From contig JAXDBV010000181.1 of assembly GCA_034678415.1 (NCBI GenBank), forward strand, positions 1-46,800: 46,800 bases of DNA. The letters run 5' to 3'. How positions within the stretch are numbered: position 1 is the first letter of the stretch; each line of letters starts with the position of its first letter. The notes under the pieces are model-generated. The model had not been told where the DNA came from and did not search any database. It saw only the letters and a program-made list of their open reading frames with translations. Positions 8,706 to 16,651 of this stretch are shown one piece after another. Position numbers and translations under genes: made by a program. The stretch comes from JAXDBV01 sp034678415 (GTDB lineage Bacteria; Bacteroidota; Bacteroidia; Bacteroidales; VadinHA17).

Positions 8706-10691
8706 ATGAACAGTCAGGCAGTTATATTACGGGCAACTTTATGTTTGGCGCTGATCGGTACACCCTTGAAAATCTTTCCGCAGCGATGGATGGAAAACCT
8801 CGACAGGGGTGTGGTGGCCCTACGCCTCGGGGACGACAGCGTTTATGTCGGATGGCGCATGCTGGGTACCGATCCTGCGGATATAGGGTTTAACGTCTAC
8901 CGCCTCTCATCTTCCTCCAAAGCAGTAAAACTGAACCGGCAGCTGGTTGTCGAAAGCACAAACTTTATTGACACTCCGACCGGTGCTGGTGAGTCCCTCG
9001 CGTATTTTGTCCGGCCTGTCATAAAGAAAAAGTTGCTGGGCCCCTCCGACACGGCACGGGTATGGCAAAACAATTATCTCAGCATCCCCGTGCGGACGCC
9101 GGAAGGATACAGCCCCAATGATGTGTCGGCGGGAGACCTCGACGGTGACGGGCAATACGACTTCGTGGTGCATATGACCGGACGCGGGAGCGATAATGCA
9201 CGCGCCGGCTTCACCAGCGAACCCATCCTCGATGCATACAAGCTGGACGGGACATTCCTCTGGAGGATCAACCTGGGCAGGAATATCCGTGAAGGAGCCC
9301 ACTACACACAGTTCATGGTGTACGACCTCGACGGTGACGGGAGGGCTGAGGTAGCCTGCAAAACCGCCGACGGAACAATTGACGGGCAGGGCAATATCAT
9401 CGGTAATCCTGACGCGGATTACCGCACACAGGGCGAACCATGGGAGAGAGAAGCCATGAGGGCGGAACCTGAAAGGGGGAGAGAACCCGGAAGGTTCGGA
9501 AGGACGTTCCGTAGACCCACAGGCGGCCTGATCCTCTCAGGGCCGGAATACCTTACCGTGTTTAACGGGAAGACAGGAGCGGCGCTGGTGACCGTTCCCT
9601 ATATTCCCCCGCGTCATCCCGAAACAAATAATCCCACCGTTGACCAGATGCGTGAGGTATGGGGCGATGCCAGTGGGAACAGGATGGACCGGTACCTTGC
9701 ATGTATTGCTTACCTCGACGGGGAACGGCCCAGCCTGGTCATGTGCAGAGGGTACTATACCCGTGCCGTGCTCGCCGCATGGAACTACAGGGATGGCAAA
9801 CTGAATAACATCTGGGTGTTCGACTCCGATGACGGTACACCCGGTAATGAAACCTACCGGGGACAGGGAAACCATAACCTGAGCGTGGGTGACGTCGATG
9901 GCGACGGCAGGGATGAGATCATCTACGGTGCCTGTGTCATCGATGACAATGGCAAGGGATTGTATTCCACCGGCCTGGGTCATGGCGATGCTATCCATTT
10001 CTCCGACCTCGATCCTGAAAACCCCGGCCTCGAGGTGTTCAATATCCAGGAACGGTTTGATGATGCCGGTGCCAATTTCCGGGAGGCAGGGACAGGAAAA
10101 GTGCTGTGGAAGAAACCTTCCCTGCTGAAGGAAACCTTCGGCGGTGACAGGGGTGAAGGCCCGGGAAGAGGCTGTGCCATTAATATCGATCCCCGTTACC
10201 CCGGATCGGAATGCTGGGTCAAAGGAGCCGGCATCACCGACCTGTTCAGCGCCAAAGGGGAAGTGATCTCCGGCAAAACGCCTCAGGCATGCAACTTCGC
10301 AATATGGTGGGACAACGACCTGCTGCGCGAGCTGCTCGACGGAAATACCATCTTCAAATGGAACTGGGAGGAATCACGGCAGGATATCCTGTTCCGTGAT
10401 GACAACTGCCGTGCGGTAAACGGTTCGAAATCAACCCCCTGCCTGAGCGCCGATATCCTCGGCGACTGGCGCGAAGAAGTGATCTGGAGAACAGCCGACA
10501 ACAGGGAATTGCGCATCTATACCACCACCATTCCGTCAACAAACCGTTTTTACACCTTCATGCATGACCCGGTGTACAGGCTGGGAGTGGCATGGCAAAA
10601 CGTGGCCTATAACCAGCCTCCTCACACAGGTTTTTATATCGGGGACGATATGAAACCACAACTCCGCTGCAACATCAGGATTGCGAAGTGA
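8706..10691 (+). CDS. Rhamnogalacturonan lyase, PL11 family, exported
   Basis: It cleaves the rhamnosyl-galacturonic acid linkage of the rhamnogalacturonan-I backbone by beta-elimination. The start at 8706 (MNSQAVILRATLCLALIG) gives a proper signal peptide directly before QRWMENLDRGVVALR, the typical start of mature PL11 enzymes; an ATG at 8574 would add 44 unlikely residues. The body is an eight-bladed propeller with repeated calcium-binding loops such as DLDGDGQYDF, DLDGDGRAEV and DVDGDGRDEI, plus PL11 blocks (HMTGRGSDNA, CKTADGTIDGQG, EVIWRTADNRELRIYTTTIP) and the end HTGFYIGDDMKP. At 661 aa it is near the family norm (~620) with a small Arg/Gly-rich insert around 9445-9520. It lies convergent with the Gfo/Idh gene and opens the pectin block. 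Confidence 0.93.
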   Translation: MNSQAVILRATLCLALIGTPLKIFPQRWMENLDRGVVALRLGDDSVYVGWRMLGTDPADIGFNVYRLSSSSKAVKLNRQLVVESTNFIDTPTGAGESLAYFVRPVIKKKLLGPSDTARVWQNNYLSIPVRTPEGYSPNDVSAGDLDGDGQYDFVVHMTGRGSDNARAGFTSEPILDAYKLDGTFLWRINLGRNIREGAHYTQFMVYDLDGDGRAEVACKTADGTIDGQGNIIGNPDADYRTQGEPWEREAMRAEPERGREPGRFGRTFRRPTGGLILSGPEYLTVFNGKTGAALVTVPYIPPRHPETNNPTVDQMREVWGDASGNRMDRYLACIAYLDGERPSLVMCRGYYTRAVLAAWNYRDGKLNNIWVFDSDDGTPGNETYRGQGNHNLSVGDVDGDGRDEIIYGACVIDDNGKGLYSTGLGHGDAIHFSDLDPENPGLEVFNIQERFDDAGANFREAGTGKVLWKKPSLLKETFGGDRGEGPGRGCAINIDPRYPGSECWVKGAGITDLFSAKGEVISGKTPQACNFAIWWDNDLLRELLDGNTIFKWNWEESRQDILFRDDNCRAVNGSKSTPCLSADILGDWREEVIWRTADNRELRIYTTTIPSTNRFYTFMHDPVYRLGVAWQNVAYNQPPHTGFYIGDDMKPQLRCNIRIAK

Positions 10692-10920
10692 TACCCAATG
10701 AACAATCGGCGTGCTGCAAGGATCGCAACGGATGTTATTTTCCCGCCACTGTAGTAAAAAACCAATGTATTTCCCTTGACCGGTGGTGTATGTTTTTCTT
10801 TTTTTACAAGGTTTCTCCGCGGGTCGTTTGTACGAAGTATCATAGTATCACAGGGTAGCGTGCAGTGAAAGGGCTACCCCGTCACCAGCAGAAAGAACTG
10901 ACGGATGAAACAGAAATTAA

Positions 10921-10968
10921 ATTACGTAATTAAATCCGATATTATTACGTAATTAATTCAATAATTAA
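10921..10968. repeat. Repeated ATTACGTAAT palindrome in AT-rich sequence
   Basis: Two copies of ATTACGTAATTAA start at 10921 and 10944 (23 nt apart); the core ATTACGTAAT is a perfect 10-bp palindrome. The second copy continues as ATTAATTCA and then ATAATTAA, running over the stop codon of the Gfo/Idh gene. The same 17-nt string ATTACGTAATTAATTCA recurs at 45845, just before the GH43 start codon. It may be an operator, a dispersed repeat or an AT-rich terminator-like dyad. Confidence 0.5.
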
Positions 10969-12304
10969 ACACCTTTCCTCCTGCCATCACTTCCTGGTTC
11001 TCCTCGTCGAAGGTTACTTTTTCGCCGGTCTGCATAGCCGCTGTGACCATGATATCTGCAATGGAATGGTTATAGGCTGCCACCACGTCGGCGTTGCATT
11101 TTTTCCGGTTGCGCACGCATTCCATCCAGTTACGCATATGGGCGGTGGTCATGGAGTCGGCACCGGTATTGGCGGCTGTCTCGGTTACCATACCCGGCAG
11201 TTCCATCGGTTCAAGGAGGTTTTCTTTCATTCCCATCGGTTCGGCATACCTGGCGGTGAGGCCTCCGTCGGCGCTGATCTGGTTGGTGTCAAGGTTCAGT
11301 GTGCCGGCATTGGAGAAATACAGTTCCTTCACCCCGCCATAAGAATTGGTGAAACGAGATGAATACAGCACCTGGAATCCTTTACTCATGTCGTCGGCCG
11401 GCCCGTAATCCATCACTGCGGTGAGGGTATCGGCGTTTTCACGTCCGTCTTTCCATACGTAAATCCCGCCGTTGGCCGCCACCGAACGCGGATGTTCCAG
11501 TCCTGAAAACCAATGTACTGTATCGATCTGGTGAGCCATCCATTGACCGGGGATTCCTGATGAGTAAGGCCAGAACAGCCTGAATTCAACGTAATAACGC
11601 GGGTTCCAGGGTACAGGCGGTCGGTTGATGAGAAAGCGTTGCCAGTCGGTATCCTCCTCACGGATAGCCGCTACCAGCGACGGCCTGCGCCATCGTCCGG
11701 GCTGGTTCACATTCCATGTCATCTCCACCATCACGATATCACCAAACTTCCCCGACCGGATATATTCGGCAGCTTTAATATAATTGGCACCGGAACGGCG
11801 CTGCGACCCCATCTGGAAAACCCTTCCGCTCTCCTGCACCGCTTTCAGGGCTTCCCTGTTATCGCTCATGATCTCGGCAAACGGTTTCTCCACGTAACAA
11901 TCCCTGCCGGCTTTCACCGCTTCAATGGTGTGCCAGGCGTGCTGGAAATCAGCCGTGCTGATGATCACCGCATCCACATGCTTGCGGTCGTAAAGCTCAT
12001 CGTTATTCCTTGCCAGAAATACTTTTATCCCCTTTTCCTCAAAGAAAGCCCTGGCTTCTTCCCTCCGTCGTTTCCAGATGTCGGAGACGGCTACGATCTC
12101 AAAGTTGAGCTCCCGGGCCTGGCTCAGAAAGGCGGGGACAAGGGTGGCACGTGCGCGGTCAGACCAGCCGACGATCCCCACACGTATCCTGTCGTTTGCA
12201 CCCGTGATGCGCCGGTAACTGGCCGGTGTGAAGCCCAGCCCTCCCATGGCAATGCCTGCCGTGCCCAGGGCTGCCGTTTTAAGAAATGATCTTCTTCCTG
12301 TCAT
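10958..12304 (-). CDS. Gfo/Idh/MocA-family NAD(P)-dependent oxidoreductase, TAT-exported
   Basis: The N-terminus carries a twin-arginine signal (R4-R-S-F-L-K followed by TAALGTAGIAMGGLGF). A Rossmann domain follows with RVGIVGWSDRARATLVP as nucleotide-binding turn and the family motif CYVEKPFAEI holding the catalytic-region Lys. The C-terminal half is the alpha/beta substrate domain with WPYSSGIPGQWMAHQIDTVHWF. Bacteroidota members with TAT signals act in the periplasm on sugars or glycosides using tightly bound NAD(H); several oxidise C3 of glycosides to 3-keto derivatives. The gene follows the tandem DUF1080 gene by 32 bp, and DUF1080 proteins include 3-keto-glycoside hydrolases, so the two probably act in sequence. 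Substrate unknown; the PL11 and hexuronate setting suggests pectin fragments. Confidence 0.88.
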   Translation of the reverse strand: MTGRRSFLKTAALGTAGIAMGGLGFTPASYRRITGANDRIRVGIVGWSDRARATLVPAFLSQARELNFEIVAVSDIWKRRREEARAFFEEKGIKVFLARNNDELYDRKHVDAVIISTADFQHAWHTIEAVKAGRDCYVEKPFAEIMSDNREALKAVQESGRVFQMGSQRRSGANYIKAAEYIRSGKFGDIVMVEMTWNVNQPGRWRRPSLVAAIREEDTDWQRFLINRPPVPWNPRYYVEFRLFWPYSSGIPGQWMAHQIDTVHWFSGLEHPRSVAANGGIYVWKDGRENADTLTAVMDYGPADDMSKGFQVLYSSRFTNSYGGVKELYFSNAGTLNLDTNQISADGGLTARYAEPMGMKENLLEPMELPGMVTETAANTGADSMTTAHMRNWMECVRNRKKCNADVVAAYNHSIADIMVTAAMQTGEKVTFDEENQEVMAGGKVFNY

Positions 12305-12336
12305 TTGAATGATATTAATAGTGTTTTTCGTACATG

Positions 12337-13701
12337 CTAATCCAACACTTTAATCTTGATGCTCCGGAACGATACCTCATTGCCATGATCCTGCAAAAGG
12401 ATATGACCTGAGGGAGCTTCGCCAAAGTCCTTCCAAATCTTGTATTTGCTTTCCGCCACCAGCTTCCTGAACTCATCGCTTCCCCGTTCATATTCCAGCA
12501 CCTTGAACCCGTTCAGCCAGTGTTCCACATGCATCCCCTTCGAGACGATCCTTGCCTGGTTCCATTCACCCATTGCATTCCTGCGTTTGTTTGTGGCCCT
12601 GATGAGGTCATACAACGAGGCCAGGGTACGGCTACCCTCGTGGTTCCCGAGCCTGGCATCGGGGTGGAGATCATCATCAAGAATCTGGTACTCAAGGCCG
12701 ATAGCCGATCCCTTGTTATGTTCCGATTCGGTAACGAAATACTTTATTCCGCTGTTGGCCCCGGGTGTGATGCGGAATTCCAGCTTCAGGTCAAAGTTGC
12801 TGAATTCATCCATGGTAACAATATCACCCCCGTTGACTGATTCTCCTCCGCCTGACGGGAGGACGGTGAGTATCCCGTTGTCTATGATCCATCCTTTTTC
12901 CGGGAAGTTGTCCTTGTATGCTCCGCGCCACCCGTTGCTGGTCTTGCCATCAAACAGGAGCCTCCACCCGTGTTCCGCTTCCCATACCGACAGGGTATTT
13001 GGTACCAGGTTCACCGGCTCGATTCCCATATCTTCCCTGATCCGGTATTTATCAAAATCTCCTGTGCATATCCGGATGTTTCTCCACCTTACCTTCTTCC
13101 CGGCGCTGGCCGTATCCTTTCCGATGGAGTGTACCTGCAGGCCGATGAAGCCGCTGCTTGTCAGGTTGTCGATGGTCCATGCAGCAGGGACTCCGTTGAG
13201 CCAGGTACGGATGGTATCTCCGATCGCTTCAATATGCAGGCTGTTCCAGTCCCTGAAGCGGAAGGCTGCCCTTGCTTTCTCGTTGTCGATCAGGGTATAG
13301 AGCCAGCCGCGTCGTGCCTCATCATAAATACCCCCGGTCCAGGCTCGCACGGAGGGATCGATCTCCACCTGGTAACCGTGTACGCGACCTTCCTGGTACT
13401 CAGGGAGGCTCAAGCTGCGGATCTGGATACCCGAGTTGAGCAGGGAATCAACCATGAACTCCAGCTCAAGTATGAAATCACCATAGTGCTCCGTGGTGCA
13501 GAGGAATGAATTCGGACTTCCCACGACAGTGGTACCCACGATCGCATGATCATCTACTGTATAGGATGCTGTGCCATTGACCAGCTCCCACCCCGTCAGG
13601 TCACGGCCGTTGAAGAGGCTGGTCCAGCCATCGCGCCTGTCTGAACAGCTGGTGGTTATAATGAGCAGGATAAGTGGAAGCAGATAACAGGTTTTTTTCA
13701 T
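12337..13701 (-). CDS. Lipoprotein with two DUF1080 (3-keto-glycoside hydrolase-like) domains
   Basis: The lipobox IITTSC (Cys19) predicts a lipoprotein. Two concanavalin-like DUF1080 domains follow: the first begins WTSLFNGRDLTGWELVNG (about 26) and ends near 215; the second begins WRLLFDGKTSNGWRGAY (about 245) and holds the conserved SGIKYFV, GLEYQILDD and HVEHWLNG blocks. Tandem duplication of this domain within one protein is less common than a single copy. Some DUF1080 proteins are 3-keto-disaccharide or 3-keto-glycoside hydrolases that act after a Gfo/Idh/MocA dehydrogenase, which is the next gene here. It begins 8 bp after the lacI stop, so lacI, this gene and the oxidoreductase look like one transcript. 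Substrate is not predictable from sequence. Confidence 0.85.
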   Translation of the reverse strand: MKKTCYLLPLILLIITTSCSDRRDGWTSLFNGRDLTGWELVNGTASYTVDDHAIVGTTVVGSPNSFLCTTEHYGDFILELEFMVDSLLNSGIQIRSLSLPEYQEGRVHGYQVEIDPSVRAWTGGIYDEARRGWLYTLIDNEKARAAFRFRDWNSLHIEAIGDTIRTWLNGVPAAWTIDNLTSSGFIGLQVHSIGKDTASAGKKVRWRNIRICTGDFDKYRIREDMGIEPVNLVPNTLSVWEAEHGWRLLFDGKTSNGWRGAYKDNFPEKGWIIDNGILTVLPSGGGESVNGGDIVTMDEFSNFDLKLEFRITPGANSGIKYFVTESEHNKGSAIGLEYQILDDDLHPDARLGNHEGSRTLASLYDLIRATNKRRNAMGEWNQARIVSKGMHVEHWLNGFKVLEYERGSDEFRKLVAESKYKIWKDFGEAPSGHILLQDHGNEVSFRSIKIKVLD

Positions 13702-13709
13702 ATGGACTA

Positions 13710-14726
13710 TTATTTGTTTCTTACGGTTGATTCCCGGATGATCAGATGCGTGTTTACCTCGACGGTTCTTGCCGGTTTGGCCTGCTGCTTCCCGGCGATT
13801 TCTTCCAGGATGAGGTTGGCGGCATTGCTGCCCAGCCGGTGCGCATATTGTTCAACGGTGGTGATGGCCGGATCACAGAATGCCGTAACCTGTTCGTTGG
13901 CATAGCCCGCGACGGCGATGTCATCGGGCACCCGCTTACCGGCCTGCTTCAGGCAGAAGAGAACCCCCAGGGCGGCATAGTCGCCCGCCGATACAATGGC
14001 ATCGGGCAGGTCTTTTTTTAATAACCTGCCGACGCTGTCGAACCCAAACTGGTAGGTGAGTTCGCCGTCACAGATCATCGACGGATCAAGATCAACGGCA
14101 TATTCCTTCAATCCTTGCCGGAACCCTTCATACCTCTCCTTGTAGATATTCAGGTGCAGAGGACCGGTAAGGTAAGCAAAACGATGGAAACCTTCCTCCA
14201 CCAGGTGCCTGGCCAGCTCATAGCTCCCCCTGTAATTGGTGTTGACCACCATGCTTGACCGCAGATCGGTTCTTACCCTGTCAAACTGAACGAGCGGTAT
14301 CCCGTTCTCCGATATGACTTTCAGATGACCCGAAGAGACCGTCTCGTTGGAGATCGATATGATGATGCCGGCAACTCTGCTCCTCATGAGGGTTTTAATG
14401 TTTTCTACCTCTTTTCGGTAGTTTTCATTGGACTGGCAGATGATAAGACTGTATCCCGCCGGGCTGGTAACGCTTTCAATACCGCTGATGGTATCGGCGA
14501 AAAAGAACCGGTTGATCTTAGGAACGATGAGACCGATGCTATTAGCCTTGCCCGTTCTCAGGCTTGTGGCAATGGAATTGGGCCGGTAATTCAGTTCTTC
14601 TGCTGTCTTCTTCACCAGCTCACGGGTCTTTTTACTGATCCTCGGATGATTATGAAGAGCCCTCGAAACAGTTGATGCCGTGAGGTTTAACCGGCGGGCA
14701 ATATCATGTATGGTAACCTGCTTCAT
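13710..14726 (-). CDS. LacI-family transcriptional regulator
   Basis: Residues 1-60 are a classic LacI helix-turn-helix with hinge helix (TIHDIARRLNLTASTVSRAL, then NYRPNSIATSLRTGK). The remaining ~275 residues are a periplasmic-binding-protein-like effector domain (IGLIVPKINRFFFADTISGIE... VAGYANEQVTAFCDPAITTVEQ). Length (338 aa) is standard. It is divergent from the hexuronate transporter, and a near-perfect 22-bp palindrome with core CAATCGATTG lies between them; the same core occurs twice between the SDR operon and uxaE. I infer that this protein binds those sites and represses the hexuronate genes and itself, with a hexuronate or pathway intermediate as effector. The 8-bp gap to the DUF1080 gene suggests co-transcription. 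Confidence 0.92.
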   Translation of the reverse strand: MKQVTIHDIARRLNLTASTVSRALHNHPRISKKTRELVKKTAEELNYRPNSIATSLRTGKANSIGLIVPKINRFFFADTISGIESVTSPAGYSLIICQSNENYRKEVENIKTLMRSRVAGIIISISNETVSSGHLKVISENGIPLVQFDRVRTDLRSSMVVNTNYRGSYELARHLVEEGFHRFAYLTGPLHLNIYKERYEGFRQGLKEYAVDLDPSMICDGELTYQFGFDSVGRLLKKDLPDAIVSAGDYAALGVLFCLKQAGKRVPDDIAVAGYANEQVTAFCDPAITTVEQYAHRLGSNAANLILEEIAGKQQAKPARTVEVNTHLIIRESTVRNK

Positions 14727-14762
14727 GTTGATGATGTATCGTCACACCCAAAAAAATATATT

Positions 14763-14784
14763 GAAATGCAATCGATTGTATTTC
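14763..14784. promoter_or_regulatory. LacI-type operator between lacI and the hexuronate transporter
   Basis: A 22-bp dyad centred between 14773 and 14774, symmetrical except for one base pair, with core CAATCGATTG (14769-14778) and flanks GAAAT/ATTTC. This is the size and CG-centred form expected of LacI-family operators. The same core occurs at 22573-22582 and 22821-22830. Confidence 0.75.
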
Positions 14785-14805
14785 TCAATAAAATTATTAA
14801 ATTGT
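14776..14805 (+). promoter_or_regulatory. Candidate promoter of the hexuronate transporter
   Basis: The TTG at 14776-14778, inside the operator, is followed after exactly 19 nt by TAAATTGT (14798-14805), a weak match to the Bacteroidota -7 box TAnnTTTG. A repressor on the operator would cover the -33 element. The ATG at 14859 lies about 50 nt downstream. Confidence 0.45.
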
Positions 14806-14858
14806 CGCGATACTGCAACGGATAAAAGTAATTTCAACAAATCTAAACAATTCAATTC

Positions 14859-16385
14859 ATGAACGAACTGTCAGCCAGAATCGGTAAATACCGGTGGACA
14901 ATCTGTGCACTTGTCTTCTTTGCCACCACTGTGAACTACCTCGATCGTCAGGTGCTTAGCCTTTTAAAAGACAGGCTTGAACTGGAATTCAACTGGAGCG
15001 ATTCGGATTATGCAAATATTGTTTCAGTATTCCAGTTTGTTTATGCTATTTCCATGCTTTTTGCCGGAAGGATCGTTGACTGGCTCGGCACAAAGATGGG
15101 ATATGCCTGGGCGTTGATTGTCTGGTCTGTAGGTGCCATGATCCATGCCCTGGCAAAAGGGACAGGCGGATTCATGGTTGCACGCGGTGTTCTCGGTTTT
15201 GGAGAATCGGGTAACTTTCCTGCCGCCATTAAAACCATCGCCGAATGGTTCCCGAAGAAAGAACGGGCGCTGGCCACAGGAATATTTAACTCCGGCGCCA
15301 ATGTCGGGGCCATACTGGCTCCGTTGACCGTCCCCTGGATCGCCCAGCACCTGGGCTGGAAAGCAGCATTCCTCATCGTGGGCGCAATCGGCCTGTCATG
15401 GCTTATCTTCTGGTTCTGGTTGTACGAAGTCCCTGCAAAGAGTAAACGGTTAGCACGGGCGGAATTTGATTATATACACAGCGATAATGTCGATGAAACG
15501 GGTGCTGCAGTGGTTGAAGATACCCAAAAGGTGCCGTGGTTCAAACTTCTCAGGTTTAAACAGACATGGGCTTTCAGCTTTGGTAAATTCATGACCGATG
15601 GGGTATGGTGGTTCTACCTGTTCTGGCTGCCGGCATACCTGAAAGCCCAGTATGGGATGACCGGGACAGAGGTGGCAATACCGCTGGCGGTACTGTATTC
15701 AATGTCTACCATCGGAAGTGTGATGGGCGGCTGGTTCCCGATGTATTTTATTAAAAGGGGATATGAACCCTATTCAGGCAGGATGAGGGCCATGCTGCTG
15801 ATAGCACTTATCCCGCTGCTGGTGTTGTCCGCCCAGTATCTCGGCGGTATCAGTTACTGGATGCCGGTGATTATCATTGGTATCGGTACTGCCGCTCACC
15901 AGGCCTGGTCAGCCAATATCTTTACCACGGTTTCCGATATGTTTCCAAAGAAGACGGTAGCCAGCGTGACAGGTATCGGCGGGATGGCTGGAGGCATCGG
16001 AGGCATTGTAATCACAAAATGCGCCGGATGGCTGTTTGATGGCTTCCGCAGTGCCGGTATCGCCAAAACATGGGTGGAGGCACAGGCTGCCAACATGGGT
16101 GAATTCGTTGAAAAGATACGCTCCCTCACACTGACAAACCGGCACGGTGATATAATTAACCTGGATAAAGTCGAACTGACAGGGCTACCGACAGAGGTGA
16201 TGCAGCAGGTCCAATCCATTGACCCGGCTATGTTTGATCAGTTGAAGACATTACAGATGCCGATCGTTCAGGGAAATATGACCACAGCATATACCATCGT
16301 CTTTGTTTTTTGTGCATTGGCTTACCTCATAGCATGGGTGGTGATGCACTTCCTCGTACCGAAATTCAAGAAGATTGAACTGTAA
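14859..16385 (+). CDS. MFS hexuronate transporter (ExuT-like, anion:cation symporter family)
   Basis: An inner-membrane carrier with twelve predicted helices, of the ExuT/GarP/DgoT group that imports galacturonate, glucuronate or aldonates with protons. Diagnostic pieces are FFATTVNYLDRQVLSLL in helix 1, GRIVDWLGTKMGYAWALIVWS between helices 2 and 3, GFGESGNFPAAIKTIAEWFPKKERALATGIFNSGANVGAILAP in helices 4-5, and WWFYLFWLPAYL in helix 7. An unusual ~75-residue hydrophilic stretch (about 400-475, from KTWVEAQAANMGEF to QMPIVQGNM) lies between helices 11 and 12 and makes the protein longer (508 aa) than E. coli ExuT (~430). It is divergent from lacI with an operator between, so it is probably induced by its own substrate's catabolism. 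Confidence 0.9.
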   Translation: MNELSARIGKYRWTICALVFFATTVNYLDRQVLSLLKDRLELEFNWSDSDYANIVSVFQFVYAISMLFAGRIVDWLGTKMGYAWALIVWSVGAMIHALAKGTGGFMVARGVLGFGESGNFPAAIKTIAEWFPKKERALATGIFNSGANVGAILAPLTVPWIAQHLGWKAAFLIVGAIGLSWLIFWFWLYEVPAKSKRLARAEFDYIHSDNVDETGAAVVEDTQKVPWFKLLRFKQTWAFSFGKFMTDGVWWFYLFWLPAYLKAQYGMTGTEVAIPLAVLYSMSTIGSVMGGWFPMYFIKRGYEPYSGRMRAMLLIALIPLLVLSAQYLGGISYWMPVIIIGIGTAAHQAWSANIFTTVSDMFPKKTVASVTGIGGMAGGIGGIVITKCAGWLFDGFRSAGIAKTWVEAQAANMGEFVEKIRSLTLTNRHGDIINLDKVELTGLPTEVMQQVQSIDPAMFDQLKTLQMPIVQGNMTTAYTIVFVFCALAYLIAWVVMHFLVPKFKKIEL

Positions 16386-16651
16386 CAGGATCCGTGGGTA
16401 TCAACAGGATCTGAAGGGTTGCAGAAAGCTGTATAGCAGACAGGTGGGAGGCATGTTTTCTCACTGGGAAATTCTGTTCCGTTGATCCCCGGGGTCCCGA
16501 ATGTTTCAGCCAGGGGTGTTGCGGGATAAGTATGGCAGCCTGTTATGTGAGGAGAAGGTTGGCTGAAGGTCCGGCAACGTCATCCCGCGATGAGGTGGTA
16601 AGATTTATTCTGCCGGGATTGTAAGTCTCCTGATACCTGCCTTAACGGTAC

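Noticed and set aside
11639..12289. Plus-strand open frame opposite the Gfo/Idh gene
   Set aside because: Shadow of a well-supported enzyme gene; no signal or motif.
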